A program made the position numbers and the translations under genes. A model generated the notes under the pieces. That model was not told the origin of the DNA, searched no databases, and worked only from the letters and a program-made list of their open reading frames with translations. A stretch of DNA of 64,000 nt from Deroplatys truncata (Eukaryota; Arthropoda; Insecta; Mantodea; Mantidae): the NCBI GenBank assembly GCA_030765065.1, contig CM060988.1:198522565-198586564 (forward strand), given 5' to 3'. Of the stretch, positions 23,601-36,059 are shown piece after piece. The first letter of the stretch is position 1. Every line of letters starts with the position of its first letter.

Positions 23601-24196
23601 GATTACGCTTTCCTCCCTTTGATTAATAAATGTAAATTCTCTAAACTTATTGGCCCCTCTTGCCCCATTATACATTACTAGATTATTAACTTCACAAAAT
23701 TCCATTAATCTTCTGCCTTCTCTGTTACTTACTTTATAAATTTTCTTTCACTTGGTGGTCCTCTAGATCAGCTATATGTATTTGATCTTCTCCTACACTT
23801 GCATTAAAGTCTCCTACTATCAGAAGATCTAAATCATCATATTTCAATATCCATTTCTAGTTTTTTATAAAAGCTTGGGTCATAAAAATCTGATGTCCCT
23901 GGCAGATTATATACTACTCCAATTCCTAGATTTTGTCCATTTCTTGTCACATTTTGTATCACAATCCACATTCCTCCTTCCGATACTGAACACTTAATTT
24001 CCTTTACCCCAAGATTTATTTCTTTTCTAATAAATGCTCCTATTCTTCCTGAAACTCAACCTTTTGTTTTCTTTTTTGCCCCATTTCTCCCAAAATAATC
24101 AAAACCCTCAATATTTATCACTATTTTTTTGGATAACCAGGTTTCCACCACTGCATCCACATCACCTAATTTAGCATTTGTATTAATTCACCTCTA
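20631..24196 (-). mobile_element. 5'-truncated non-LTR retrotransposon (NLR-A): APE, RT, zinc knuckle
   Basis: Flanked by the 12-bp duplication GACAGGGTATAT. Read on the minus strand it begins within the apurinic endonuclease (AVVETWLSKKIVINIEGFDY; LLIVGDFNASVGEDQIHIAD; REESVIDYMLCS) and continues into the RT (KIKKANGMDGIPGKFWK; IPQNWKLGVIVPIFKGKG; NPSNYRGISLLSVIGKV; QGGFRKGKSTVDNIF; LRQGCKLSPILFNLFIHD; LLFADVLVAAA). A C-terminal KMILGLPRAAPNGVALVELG block and an HCIIECAETKVW Cys/His motif follow. The 3' end carries AATAAA near the tail. RT catalytic FADD is FADV here, and there are several frameshifts. Clade not assigned. Confidence 0.93.
22477..23079 (-). pseudogene. NLR-A reverse transcriptase, N-terminal open part
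   Basis: A 200-codon surviving stretch with the linker after the endonuclease and RT blocks 0-2 (KANGMDGIPGKFWK, IPQNWKLGVIVPIFKG, NYRGISLLSVIGKVF). A frame shift in a C-run near 22551-22560 moves the following GGFRKGKSTVDN block (22322-22564) to another frame. Confidence 0.9.
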
Positions 24197-24208
24197 GACA
24201 GGGTATAT
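24197..24208. repeat. Target-site duplication of NLR-A, 5' side
   Basis: GACAGGGTATAT, matching 20619-20630. Confidence 0.9.
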
Positions 24209-24502
24209 GAAAATTTTAAGACTGGATGACCAAGGGAATTAACATATCCAGGATGAGCTTTCTGAACTCAATAAAAATATCAAATGTGGATGAAAAATTA
24301 TTAAAATACTTCATTAACTTTAATTCTGTCTTAAAGAATGTCACAGAAAGTGCAAAACAGGGATTTCATTACAAAAGCTAAAAACAATATTTTAAAGAAA
24401 TCTCACAAAAAAAATTAAAAACTAAAACTAACAGAAAATATAGAAATAAAAATAGAATGAGATATGAAGTTTATTTAACAATTATTTAAACATAGCAAAT
24501 AT

Positions 24503-24803
24503 ATATTGCCGTAGCCTCTTCTTATATTAACTTAGAAATGATGGGAGCTACTCGCTTGCAAAGAATGTACCGGGAAAATTAATCAAACTTCTTACACGGC
24601 GAGGCTACGACGGGGACAACGCAGCTAAAGAAAGTACAGAAAATAATGGCTATTCCAACATAATACCTGGCTTAAAGGAAGGAAAGGACTCTACACTACC
24701 ATAATTAAAACCGAAAGAGAACGGATGATTCACAATTTAATAGATAAAGTCGGATGACATTACTTACATTCTAAGTTAATATAAGAAGAGGCTACGACAA
24801 TAT
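24503..24803. mobile_element. MITE with ~35-bp terminal inverted repeats
   Basis: Left tip starts ATATTGCCGTAGCCTCTTCT and the reverse complement of the right tip starts ATATTGTCGTAGCCTCTTCT. The match continues through TATATTAACTTAGAA with a single difference overall. A TA duplication (24504-24505 and 24801-24802) is the simplest reading, so a Tc1/mariner-type or similar source is possible. About 300 bp, no ORF. Confidence 0.92.
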
Positions 24804-25296
24804 CAAACTAAACTAATACAATTCACCAGATTCAAATGTAAACATTCAATTAAACTCAAATCTTTATCTTAGAACTAATAGAGAAGGATACCATTAAAGA
24901 AATAAATGAATTAAGACAAAAAGTTCAAGTGAATTAAATGAAATATAAAACACAATAGTGAATTATGTAACAGAAACAACCATATAGCTATTAACACAAA
25001 AAATAAATACTTCAATAACTCAAGGAATATTTCTGGATACCTTTAACAAAGAGTAATTGTCAGGCCAATATATAAGAAAAAGGTAACAAATTACATAAAG
25101 AAAATTACATATCCACTGCATAATGTCAGACTTTCTCTAAGAATAGAGAAGTTTTCTAGATCAGCTAAACAATTATTTCAAAAAATCAAATACATTAGCC
25201 AAACAGCAATATGGATTTCAGACAAACAGATCAACAATACAAGCAATGGATGAAGCGAACAACATGGTAACAAGAATAGCATGGTCTACCCCTGTC

Positions 25297-25582
25297 GTCC
25301 TCCAAGGTGTAGTGGTTACATGCTAGCCTCTAGTTCCCAAGGTTGTGAGTTTAAACCCGGCGGAGGACGATGGATTTTTTTCGGGCGTAAAAATCCCTAG
25401 CATGGCTTCCTTCGGAAGGGAAGTAAAGCCGGTGGTCCCATGTCATAGATTTGCGGTGCGCAAAAGAACCCCAAGCCTGATAAAGAGGCCTGAAGCAAAA
25501 TTGCTGATCTTTCACGCCCAATATAGAATGGGATGCTAAGGACCACAGCAGTTAAAGAGTGTCTATAAATAAAACTCAATTT
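25297..25582 (+). repeat. SINE-A, full length
   Basis: A tRNA-like head (25298-25367) opens TCCTCC and closes GGCGGAGGA, with A-box-like GGTGTAGTGGTTA and B-box-like TTTAAACC. The body has CGGGCGTAAAAATCC, GGAAGGGAAGTAAAGCCGG and AAAGAGGCCT, ending in a CTATAAATAAAACTCAATTT-like tail that probably imitates a partner LINE. Inserted into NLR-B. RNA polymerase III transcription is inferred from the boxes. Confidence 0.92.
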
Positions 25583-25790
25583 CACAACGCATTGCAAAGT
25601 ACATTACTATAATGAAAGAAATAGAAAATACTATTGCAGAACTATACTCAGGGAACACAACCGTTAAATGGAATGCACTGGACAACAAATGTATAACAGT
25701 TTGCCAGAACAAATAAAGCTGAAAAACGTCAATACAGTAGACATTAAAGCAATTAAAATGTATTTTATATAACATGTTTTTTATAGTAGA

Positions 25791-27649
25791 GAGGAATGCA
25801 AATTTAAACAGAAATATAGTGCATAAAAGTGTATCACAAAATAGTGCATTTATTCTATATCATGTTCATATACTTTTAACTTACTAACTGAAGTAACTTA
25901 TTAAAATAATTATTGAATTTTTCTGTGTACCATTATTTTTGTACTATATCCTTTACATGTATTATAAAAGGATAAAAGAAATCAATTAAATTCTGCAGAA
26001 GGGATACAGTGAATGGTAACAATGTTTAATAATAATTTGAGCTTATTATTTTTACTTATAAAACTATCATGCATAAGCACTGCTCAAAAAGTGTTTCCTT
26101 ACAAAACTATATATTTGAAAAGTATGACAGTAACATATTTATGAAGTTATGTATACTTATTTTACATCAAACAGAACATGAATAAAAAGGGTCAAGATTT
26201 AATAGAAATGTGTAATCTTATGCACTGCACAGCATCATTCTTGCATTGTAAACAGTGATATACATGGTGCTACTTTAGTATAAAAGTAGGCCATCAGGCC
26301 GCATTAGGTCCTGGGCTCCTAAACTTAACAGAAAATTAGGTGTAGTTTATTGTGTGAATGTGTAGGAATGTATTTTAAATAATGAATGTAGATTTTTTAA
26401 AAACTTGGTACCTTAAAACTCATAATGAACAATGAGAAATGATGTAGATTGATAACAAAGTAGTTTAAATTGAGCAGGAGATGAGTTTAGGTTGCTAGGA
26501 CAATTATATGCCACTGGATTCTGTGTTTTCTAAATTTAACTCAAGGTTAACCTTAGGTTTCTGTGTGCATACATGAAAATATATTATTATACTACATGAA
26601 GTACCACCATTATAAAAAGTGTGCATAAGCTGATAGTCCATTGCAAGCCATAGTAAGTCATTGTTCTGTGTGAGTGTGTGTGTGCATGTGCATGCACGCT
26701 AAAACAATAAAATTAAAAGTGCTGAACCTCAAGTAGTGGCACAATACACTCCACCGATAAGGGGAGCAGCTAACAATGGAAAAAAACATAACAATACAGG
26801 AAGTGTTTTATAGGTACTTAAAGAAGAACAGATGAAAGCCCATAACTGTTGAGTGATTTGCTATTTTGCTGAGCATGGTGTTAGATCTTCATTGTCAAAG
26901 CAATTTATTTATTTATTTATTGCAAATGCTATATACATTATATCTTGTTTCCTGGTTTCCACAGAAAATTGCTGTTGATATCATTTTTCTCAATCAAAAA
27001 TCTAGGTGTGTTTTATTAAATCTAGGTGTGTGTACATTTTACCATACAAATTTCAAGCGTTCATTTTCTCTCCCATGTCCAATACAATTAAGATGGGACG
27101 GATACCTGGTATAATCCCATCATATACATAAACATAGCTTTACTGGGGTAGGGTTGGCTTTCAATGCAGTACTCCGGCTGTGAAGCATCTTAGGTGCGAG
27201 AGAGCTGAATCTATTTATTTACCATCTCTCACTGTCTCTAAGGGTGTGTTTTTTTAAGAATCAAGAGAGTTCCCCCCCCCCTAAAACCAAACTTCACGAT
27301 ATCTGTCAACATTGTTAACTTATTAAAACAGGTGTAATCTTCAAGGAAACATGAGGAGGAATAATGCTATTGTTTAAGGGATAGGACCACTTGCATTCCA
27401 TTCTAAGGGTTCGAAGTTCCTGGATCTACAAACGCTTTTGTTTCCATTTTGTAGTACAATGCCCTTTATACTACATGCCTAATTAGTTTAATATGGTGCA
27501 TGTGTAAAAAAAGTCTTCAGCCCCATTAACCAACCACCGTTCTAAAAGATCAACAGAACCATAGGAGGTTACTTAATACAGATCTTACTGTAATACAAGT
27601 GTCACAGCAAAACCAGCCAACTCCAAACAGTTTTATTTGATTTCTACAA
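25791..27649. other. No gene recognised
   Basis: Contains a short GTGTGTGTGTG run near 26670 and a TTTA microsatellite near 26907-26930. No domain seen. Confidence 0.45.
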
Positions 27650-28120
27650 AATATTGACTGTAATTTTAACAGTGGTTGGCCACCCAAAAGTGTTCATAAA
27701 AAATTCAGACATACACAGCACACAAATCAGAAATGGGCACGACTTACACAGGCCAAGGAATAACCTTCAAGTATTCAAAAAAGGGGCTTACTATAATGGT
27801 ATACCATTATTTAATTCACTTCCATCATATATTAAGGAACTGAAAACTAATAAAAATAAATTCAACTTAGCATTGAAAAGATATCTCATCACTCACACCT
27901 TCTATACAGAGGAGGATTTCTTTCATTTAAAAAAATAACTGACTATAAAATGTTACTGAATTTTATAAATACATTAAGTATAAATAATATTGTTTTAAAA
28001 TTTTTTAGCTCTAATGTACTCTACATAAGAACTACAATTTATTTACATACAAGTACACAATGTAATTATGATGTAATCTACATCCTAGAGTAGACTAGCT
28101 TTCTTTAAGCTGGTCTAGCT
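27650..28120 (+). mobile_element. Non-LTR retrotransposon 3' end (NLR-B family)
   Basis: One open frame (27654-27938) encodes NSDIHSTQIRNGHDLHRP, FKKGAYYNGIPLFNSLPSYI and a final KRYLITHTFYTEEDFF, the conserved C-terminal tail of CR1/L2-like RTs, ending at a stop and followed by an AT-rich 3' region. The RT core is missing: 5'-truncated, as is usual for target-primed insertions. Confidence 0.85.
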
Positions 28121-28823
28121 CACTATAGGGTCTACAGATTGAGATGTTATGTTATGACTGTATTATGATGCTATTCCCTATTTAAACAGCAGGAAACTAC
28201 ATCACCATCAAATCATATGCCAATTAGTATTATCATTTGAAATCTGGCATACAATAGAACAGCACATTTGCTAGTAAAAATTAAGCTGTCAAGAAGATAT
28301 GACTGAATAACAAACACTAATTTGTACCTAATACTTTTTGGGAAAAACACAGTGAAGTTTTTTTGACATTTGCATGCCCTCCAGCTTCACTTTCTACACA
28401 GAACTTACTCAAACATGTTTTACAGACTGTCTGAATCCTTAGGAGGAAGTGTAGCAGTGAGTCTAGGTTGATGATGGAGACAACAGTATCTGAAACATGT
28501 TCTGGTAGAGAAAGTGAAGCTAGAGTAATAAAATCTTCAATCGTGCACATAAATGTAAAAAACAAACACTAAGTTTGTAAAGTTTGCAAAATTTCTTACT
28601 CATTTCCGTACATACTTTTCACTGTGATTTCTCATGAGTTGTTTATACTTTGTGGCATGAAAGATTTTTTTTTTAATATACAGATATTTGTTGAAAATTT
28701 AACTATGCATATAATTTTAAAAATCCATTTTGTTAATCTTTTAACAAGACATTCCTTGCTATTTTACCCACTAGTTAGATTTCTGCATTTTGTAGTGCAT
28801 TTGTTACATTTCTTTTTCCACAG
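28121..28823. other. No gene recognised
   Basis: Ends in the polypyrimidine/CAG acceptor of the degenerate exon at 28824. Confidence 0.45.
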
Positions 28824-29187
28824 ATTTGCTGCTGAAATTTAAGAAGAGTGCAGAAAAAGCAGAATTATTGTAAAATGGATAGAAAAATAGAAATCAAGGA
28901 AGTGTTTCTCCTTTCAGACATAGCTTCACATAATAAAAAAGTGTTTTTACCAAGGATCTTGCATTTAGGATGAACCGCGACACTTCTGCATGGAAGGAAG
29001 TGGACATCAAAGAAGAGTCTTTTGTTTCAGGCGTTAGTCCACAGAATAAGAGAAAGGTTCTTTCTAAGGAAGTTGTAAAGGAAACTGTTACTCTCAGCAA
29101 TGACTGTGAAATGGCTTCCAAAATTAAAGAACATTGGTGGTTGGGAAGGACTTAACAGAAACTCCATGCATTTTAGATTATAATAAA
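28824..29187 (+). pseudogene. Degenerate copy of the acidic first exon of the zinc-finger gene
   Basis: Acceptor TTTCTTTTTCCACAG precedes ATTTGCTGCTGAAATTTAAG, the same 5' UTR start as at 20021 and 51939. The first frame starts MDRKIEIKEVFLLSDIASHN, then shifts. The second runs DIKEESFVSGVSPQNKRKV to IKEHWWLGRT and hits a stop where the relatives read WWxERTSTE. A donor GTAAGT is kept at 29188. At least two frame changes make it a pseudo-exon unless it is spliced in an unexpected way. Confidence 0.8.
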
Positions 29188-30569
29188 GTAAGTTTCAAAA
29201 ACTTATTCTTTTAGCATTTTTTGTGTACATTTTCTGTAACACTGAATAAAAGTTTCTGAGTGAGCAAGATGAATTACTACTATTAATTTGTCTGCAAAAT
29301 ATGTTACAAATATTGATTTTCAACGCTTTATAATATGTAAAGTACAGGAAAATTTTGCAGGCAGTAACTCTCATACAAATGGAATGTAAGTCAGACTATT
29401 TGGATTGCACAATCCAGAAGATTAAACACAGTTGCATAAGCTGCACTCTAAACAGTATATGAGTTTTGGTAAAATGTTAAGATATAATAACCAAGAAACA
29501 TACGAGTGAGGTTTCGTTACATTCTGAACCTATTGTTGCCATAGTTTCCCTCACAATTCCTGTAGAAATAAGAAAGAGCCAGAATTGAACCAAAATTTCA
29601 TTAACAGAGGGTTGAGTTCATAGTCGTCAGTGATTTTCAATTCACAGACATTACACTTTCAGGTGAATAAGGAAATCTATTCATATAAGGAAGCTCTGAC
29701 CTCCACTTATATGCAACAAGGAGAACAAATGCCATCATGAACCAACCGTCTACAATGGAGGTTAACAATAATAGAAATTTTGTGGAGTATATGGAGTTTC
29801 ATAATGAAATCGTACTGTGCAGTAATAAGCAGTATTTAAGTGATATGCAGAATCCATTTAAAATATACAGTGATGCTGAATTTAAGAAGCAATATCAGTT
29901 TACCAAAGCCTATGTTGTAATAAATTAATACCCCTGCTAAACAATGTAACCTTAAGAGGTTAGGAAGTACAACATGAAACAGACATACTCAAAAAGACAA
30001 TTATGCATCAAATCTCAGTACTATAACACTATATAATGTTTTCTGTTCAAAATTTTTGATCCCTAGAACATAAGATTCTGCTGCAATTATTCAGAATAAT
30101 TTAATAAAATGCAGAAATATACACAAAGTAAACTGTCATGTATAAAAAGTGCCCCATTCCCCTAGCTCACCATAATGTTTTTCTATCCATCAGGTTTCCA
30201 CCTAAAGGTAATCGAATTTTGACTCCACCCAGCCAGTATCAATTCTCTATGTGACTGACCTGAAAAACAACACAGAGACATACAAACTAGTCAATGAACA
30301 ATCTATGTGGAATAGAGGAGTGGTTAGCATACCACCTCTATGAAAGAGTTTTGCTATAATTGGTACACAAGCAAAGGTTAAACCAATTATAATATCATTC
30401 AGCCTTCTAGAGGAAGGGGTCAAGAATTATTTGCATGTGTCGTTAAACTAAATGACAGCTATGACATTTACACACATGAGACTCTCATCAGCAACATGCA
30501 AACAAAGGTTAAAGTTGTTGCCATTAACAAACAGCAATTGTAGAATGAAAATTTATTGAGGTGCTTTAT
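29188..30569. other. No gene recognised
   Basis: A 62-codon frame at 29737-29928 has no recognisable content. No finger exon for the copy at 28824 is visible here. Confidence 0.45.
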
Positions 30570-30790
30570 GTTTATCTATCTGCCCCACGTATGGGAGCCA
30601 ATTTGAAGAATCAACAATTATTCAAATATGTGCAGTTTGTATATTAAGCCCCACGCTTTGGGAGCCAATTTGCAGAAGTATTGTTCTTCAACTTGCAGTT
30701 TGTAGGTTAAGTAATTATTTGGAGGAGTTTGCCCCACAGTTGTATGCCAATTTGTGGTAGGTTTTTGGTTAAGTAAATATTATTAAGGTT
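30570..30790. repeat. Three degenerate GCCCCAC...GCCAATTTG tandem units
   Basis: GCCCCAC starts at 30582, 30648 and 30731, each followed by a GGGAGCCAATTTG-like word. The first two units also share GCAGTTTGTA. Possibly part of a retroelement terminal region, but no matching partner was found. Confidence 0.6.
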
Positions 30791-32754
30791 ACGTAATGAA
30801 GATACACTTTGATGTTGTTTGATTTTTAGGACGCCAAACTTTATAGTGAAGATGATGCTTGTTTTTACGTAATGTTATTAAAGTTATTTGCCTCGGCTGC
30901 TTTCAGTCGCACTATAGAAACACGAGTTCTTGCAGGGTTGTGATAAGACTCAAATTATAAGATGCCACACAATTTACTTTTTAATTTTTACTTCTTTTTA
31001 TTTCACTTTATATATGCACATTTTATAAACACAACACTTTATAAAATAAAACTGTGAGCACTTGATACATTTTTGGCGATGAACACAAATTTTATCATTT
31101 ATACTTTACAACATTTTTACACACGACTTCCACATCTACTCTGTACAGCTTCATGTCCACGACTGACTAGATTCAATGATAAAAACCTTTAACGTCGGTA
31201 ATGACATTCTCTTATTGGCTAAATTCTAGTCCAATAGAATTTAAGTATTCAAACTAAAAATCTTTCTTTACTTTTGATTGGTTAATTCCAAACTGTAAGC
31301 GAAATTACATTATTACCGATCTTTTTCATAACCAGTACTTTTAAAATTCCAAACACATTATTGTCACCAAAATTACATTATTGCCTCATTATTAACATCC
31401 TAAAACATAGTATTCTCACAGTTTTTGCACTATTAGAGTATATAAACATTTACATATTACTAATAAATACATTTACAATAAAAATAAGTATTTACAATGA
31501 CTTTACATACAATTTATATAATAATTATATACTTATTGTTTTCTAGGTGAATTTAATTAATAAAAAATACAATTAGTATCATTTGGGCATTAAAATACTG
31601 CCTCACAATAAGAAAACGATGGTGTAGCATGAAAGTATAAGGTTTAAGTTGTAATGTTGCTCTTCAGTAGTTTGGCCATATTTTGGGGAAGAGGTAAATT
31701 ATCTTGCCAATCCAGTGGCTATAATTATGCTTGAAGAACACAGGTAGTTATGCTGTTAGGGGGCACGGTTAGGTTTTGTCAGTACCAACATAAACAGCTC
31801 TGTTCCATTATGGGCCACATTTTATGCACCCCAGTATGCATCTCTGCTGTACTTTTCTCCATCACCTTGGCTATTATGCCTAATCACTACAACTGTAATG
31901 GATTACTTAACAAGTCACACATGTTTACCATTAATTCACAAATATACATTAGGTTATCAGAATCTTGAACGGAGGTTTACTGCTTTCATGTGTAAAACCG
32001 CTATTCAAGTCAAACTTTATAAGTTATTGGCTACTTGCTTTTCTGCTTACTGGTAGAGGTGTAGTAATTGTATTTGTGGTTTACTTCCATGCATGCACAT
32101 GCACAGTGAGCACATTGTTGTGAATACTTCTAACAATTCATGCTAGAAAGAAAAGTCTTCAGTTTTAAAACAGTCCATGAGGGAATACCATTTAAGGTTA
32201 GTACATCACAAAGTGTCCGATTGCCTGCATTCTATAATGTCTTTGTATCTCAGCAACAATTCTTTTAGTTGGTTTCCTTCCTGCCCGCTGAAATGTTTTC
32301 CTTTTCACGTGTTTTCACCCTAACTAATGTAACTGTATAACCAATACTGCAAACTCTTAACAAAATTTACAATATACTTCATTTTAAAATAAAGTAAACT
32401 AATTAATTAATAAATGTATTATTCAAAATTTGAAAACTTTTACCATGTACTCAACAGCTGTTGTGAACAAAAATGCAATGAATATGAAATGGCAGATGGC
32501 CATATGGTCACCTGCATGTTCGTTTACACATTCCTTCATGCATTGAGAGGTTGCCACATGTGCTTCAGAAATAAGTGAGTAGCACTTGCATATGAGTATT
32601 GTCTATGTATATCAAATGGTAATAAGTGTTTTCTTATCAAAAGGAAATACTTATTGCTTAAGCATCTCCTTTTACATATAATCAATACCTATAAATTTGA
32701 CCCAGAATATCTGATTTAGTAAAGATTTCAGATTTTTTTACATATCATATAATC
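30791..32754. other. No gene recognised
   Basis: AT-rich; no domain, TIR or repeat identified. Confidence 0.4.
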
Positions 32755-32920
32755 TATGGAATTAATTGTTCTTTCACACAAGCCGTGTGTAGGACAGGGT
32801 TGGAAAGGTAGAATCAGATGACTGAAAAATTTAATGCCATAGCCGGGATTTGAACCACGGATCTCCCGGTCTCCGTCCGGTTGCTCTAACCACTGAGCTA
32901 CCATGACAACATGCCGGCAC
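32755..32920 (-). repeat. SINE-B copy 1 (tRNA-derived)
   Basis: On the minus strand, 32907-32836 folds as a 72-nt tRNA-like cloverleaf. Acceptor GTCATGG pairs with CTATGGC, the D-arm is GCTC...GAGC (with GGTAGCTCAGTGGTTAGAGC as the A box), the anticodon stem is CCGG/CCGG, and TTCAAATCC is the B box. T-stem mismatches and a ~80-nt unrelated body ending TTAATTCCAT argue for a SINE rather than a tRNA gene. Confidence 0.85.
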
Positions 32921-33072
32921 ACTATTAAATTCTCCAGCTGACTCGCATCTTTCCTGGTAAGCCACAAGGAGATCTCAAATGTATTGAGATGTCATACCCC
33001 AATGGTGGCTTACATTCTTTGTAAGTACTTTAAGTCCCGGGCTTTTAGTTTCAACCACTATTAGGTCAATTA

Positions 33073-33237
33073 ATGGAATTAATTGTTCTTTCAAACAAGC
33101 CGTGTGTTGGACAGGGTTGGAAAGGTAGAATCAGAAGACTGAAAAATTCAATGCCATAGCTGGGATTTGAACCATGGATCTCCCAGTCTCCATCCGGTTG
33201 CTCTAACCACTGAGCTACCATGGCAACATGCCGGCAC
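33073..33237 (-). repeat. SINE-B copy 2
   Basis: Nearly the same sequence as 32755-32920, in the same orientation 316 bp away, with tRNA-like part 33224-33153 (acceptor GCCATGG/CTATGGC). Differences are mainly C/T changes. Confidence 0.85.
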
Positions 33238-34245
33238 GCAGAATGAGCTGAGTATAATAGTTCAGGAATGTTTTTTAAAAAGGCAATAAATGCTCAGATT
33301 TTTGTAATTTCATATCAAGCTTGTTGCCAATCATTCCTGTTGAACTGGATTAGTTAAAATCCAGTATTTGCCATGGTTATAGGGTGTTAAAAATGGTGAA
33401 CTTTTGCAAAACTCAATATTTGAACTCATTTGAAGCAAAGCTTGAGTAACATTGTAGGAAAGTCAATCATTGGCAAGCACTTCTCCTCAGAAGCAACAGT
33501 ACAAGTTAATGGTTCACACAACATTAATCCTGATGATCCTAGGCAGCTTTTGCAGGAACAAAATCACAGTAAAAGAGTGGTCTCTTGTACTTTAATATGA
33601 AGGTTTATACAAGCCACTTAGAAAATTATACACATACAGTTAACTGAGTGCCCAAGTGGTAGGAAGTCCCGATCAAGAGTTAAAGCATCTAAAAAGCCCA
33701 GCAAGAACAAGAAAATGCAGACTACTGTATGTTCACATGGACTATTAGACATATCAATGGACCCAAAAGCCTTAGGAAGAAATGAATACAGGCCAGCTGA
33801 TCTCAGGATGATATCACAGAAGTCCAGGAAGTAAAGAAGGCAACTTTGCAAAAAACGAACATGGTCACAAGGATAAAAAAAAAAGCATGTCTTAAAATCT
33901 ATGAAGGATTTTTAAGTACCAGAAGGAGCAAAAGAGTTTTATAAGGATATTGTTGAAAGTCACCATTAGGTTTACAGTTTTGTATTCAAGTTACCATTTT
34001 GCACTTGTGTTTATCAAACCATTACGGAACAAGTTATATTAAATAACTGTAATGCAAAATAAAAAATAAAGATGCTTTCTTTACAATATCTGTAAAAAGG
34101 ATACATTCAAAGAAAAAAAATTGAATGTGCAATTAAACAAATTTACCTTCCACCTTTGAATTTATCAAAAAACTTGATAATTTTATGCCCTTATTCCAAC
34201 ATTAGAAATGCAAATTTTAGGTCTTAAACACATAATGAAGTAAAA
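33238..34245. other. No gene recognised
   Basis: Nothing supportable. Confidence 0.4.
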
Positions 34246-36012
34246 CCATGATGATGATGATAACTGAGTGGCCTGTTATAGAGGCCATGCACGCAGACTC
34301 ATAAACCCATTGTGCCTCATATTTTGGCATTACTCAAGTTCAATGGTTCATATTAATATAGACCACATCCTTGATAACTGCCTTTATCTCCTCAGGTTCC
34401 AAAAAGGACCTTAAGGATACATACCTTTGCATAGTATATGCTGTGAGATCTCAAAAGTCTCTCGCACATTTCTGGCTAAAGGGTCTTGTGTAAGACCCAT
34501 TATGCATAGATGTCTGTGTAGTGTGTTGTGAACCATAAGATAGCCCACAACCCCTCTGAGCTTAACTCTGGTCAAATTCAGGAGAAACTCACTTACTTTT
34601 TGTCAGGCCCTGATATCACATCATGGGCCTGCCTGGCAGTGGTTTGCTTACTCCAGATCTCAAGATGAGCCCTCACCTTAAGCTGAGTAGTCTCATACTT
34701 GATGGTACTAGCAGACACTCTGCAAAAGGGCTCAGGCCCAGTAAAATCAAGCCCCAATCCCTTCTTTGTAATAGTGTCTGCCATCTCATTTCCTCTAATA
34801 CCAGCATGCCCTGGAACCCAAAGAAGTGTAGCCAGGCATCCTCTGGTATTCCACACAGTTTGGATGTGGTTTTAACTGCCCTAAGGGCTTTCAAAGCTGC
34901 CATACTATCCAAGCAGATGTACACACCACCCTCCTATAGTCCAGAGGCAGTGCACACTCATCCTGGCTACCTCCTCCACAAACAAATGCAGACCAATGCT
35001 GTTATCATCATACATGCCAATCTTTGAAGTGAATCCAGCTTGCAGCCACTACCTTCACACGAGATGCAGGCCACCAAACCAGCCGTACATAAGATATTGA
35101 CAGTCTTATAACCGAGATGTATAGCCATTTGGTCATCTTGGGTCTCAAGCCCCACCTCAGTCCTATAGATTTTCAACAGGCCATAAATCATTGTAGGCCT
35201 TCTTAACTTTATAATCAACATGTTTTTTCCAGTTCAGCCCAGCATTTAGAATGATTCCTAGATACTTACATGTTCCGGAAAGCTTCAACTTCTTTCAATC
35301 AGGTGGGCTCTACCAAAGCTGGTAGTCTCCTCCTCCTCCTCCTTGTGAAAATCATTATTTTAGTCTTGTCCGTTAATGGACAATCTGTTTCTCTACAGCA
35401 TTCCTGTGGGTAACCCTGATTAAGCTCCAAAACAGTACTTGGAAACTTTCTACTTGCTACACGGCATGTGGCATCATCACAATCTTGAGCATGAATTAAG
35501 TCTGCCCAGGAGTACGTCTACCACTAGACACTACAGGGTAGATGACAAAGCCCCGGGCACTGTTGCCCTCACTGACACACTCCCCAGAGTCATCACAGTC
35601 TGCCGGCCTTACAAGGAGGTCATAATCCAGTCTGTAACAACTGACTGATTCCCTCTCTCCAGACATTTCCGAATGGTACTTAAAGTTATATTATTAAAGG
35701 CACCTTCAATGTCCAGGAAAACTGCCATGGCAAGATTTCCACAGTCCAGTGCCCGCTCCAGCCTCACCACAAGCTGATGGAGCACCATATCCATTGATTT
35801 ATGAGGCCAATAGGCATACTGATAAGGGTGTATGGGTCTGTCCATCCCTCAAATATCTATTTACAGTCTTTAGCAAAAAGGATGTTAGACTGATAGGACG
35901 AAAATCCTTAAGCCTGTGGTAGGGTTGCCTACCCGGCTTAGGTATAAACACCACTTTGGCCTGCTTCATAATGAGACAGGCCCTGAATATTCTCACTATA
36001 CCCTCACTATTA
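34246..36012 (-). mobile_element. Non-LTR retrotransposon with RNase H (NLR-C), copy 1
   Basis: Minus-strand order: RT start (AKVVFIPKPGRQPYHRLKDF, RPISLTSFLLKTVNRYL), HPYQYAYWPHKSMDMVLHQL, LAMAVFLDIEGAFNN (catalytic Asp block), then a damaged middle, RNase H pieces (YICLDSMAALKALRAVKT and LLWVPGHAGIRGNEMADT) and a C-terminal LMVHNTLHRHLCIMGL...ISQHILC zinc-ribbon-like motif. It ends at a (GAT)n run near 34247-34262. RT plus RNase H fits the I/LOA/R1 group. The N-terminal ORF, endonuclease and RT YxDD block are lost or shifted. Confidence 0.88.
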
Positions 36013-36059
36013 AATCTTTGCATTTCACAATTCGTGTGGCAGTTTGTTTTTATCCAGCT

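Larger units (their letters stand above)
24209..25790 (+). mobile_element. Older non-LTR retrotransposon remnant (NLR-B), interrupted by a MITE and a SINE
   Basis: Left and right of the insertions, plus-strand frames give a weak linker, KQQYGFQTNRSTIQAMDEAN (RT GF-K-ST block, near 25200-25255) and YNSLPEQIKLKNVNTVDIKA (C-terminal tail, near 25690-25755). Everything between the RT fingers and the tail is gone, replaced by SINE-A. NLR-A also borders it. Heavily decayed. Confidence 0.7.

Noticed and set aside
32836..32907. A tRNA gene on the minus strand (also 33153-33224)
   Set aside because: The cloverleaf is good in acceptor and D-arm, but the T-stem has mismatches, no terminator follows, and both copies carry the same non-tRNA body, so I call a SINE.
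34623..35027. 134-codon plus-strand protein
   Set aside because: Opposite-strand shadow of the NLR-C RNase H region, whose motifs lie on the minus strand.
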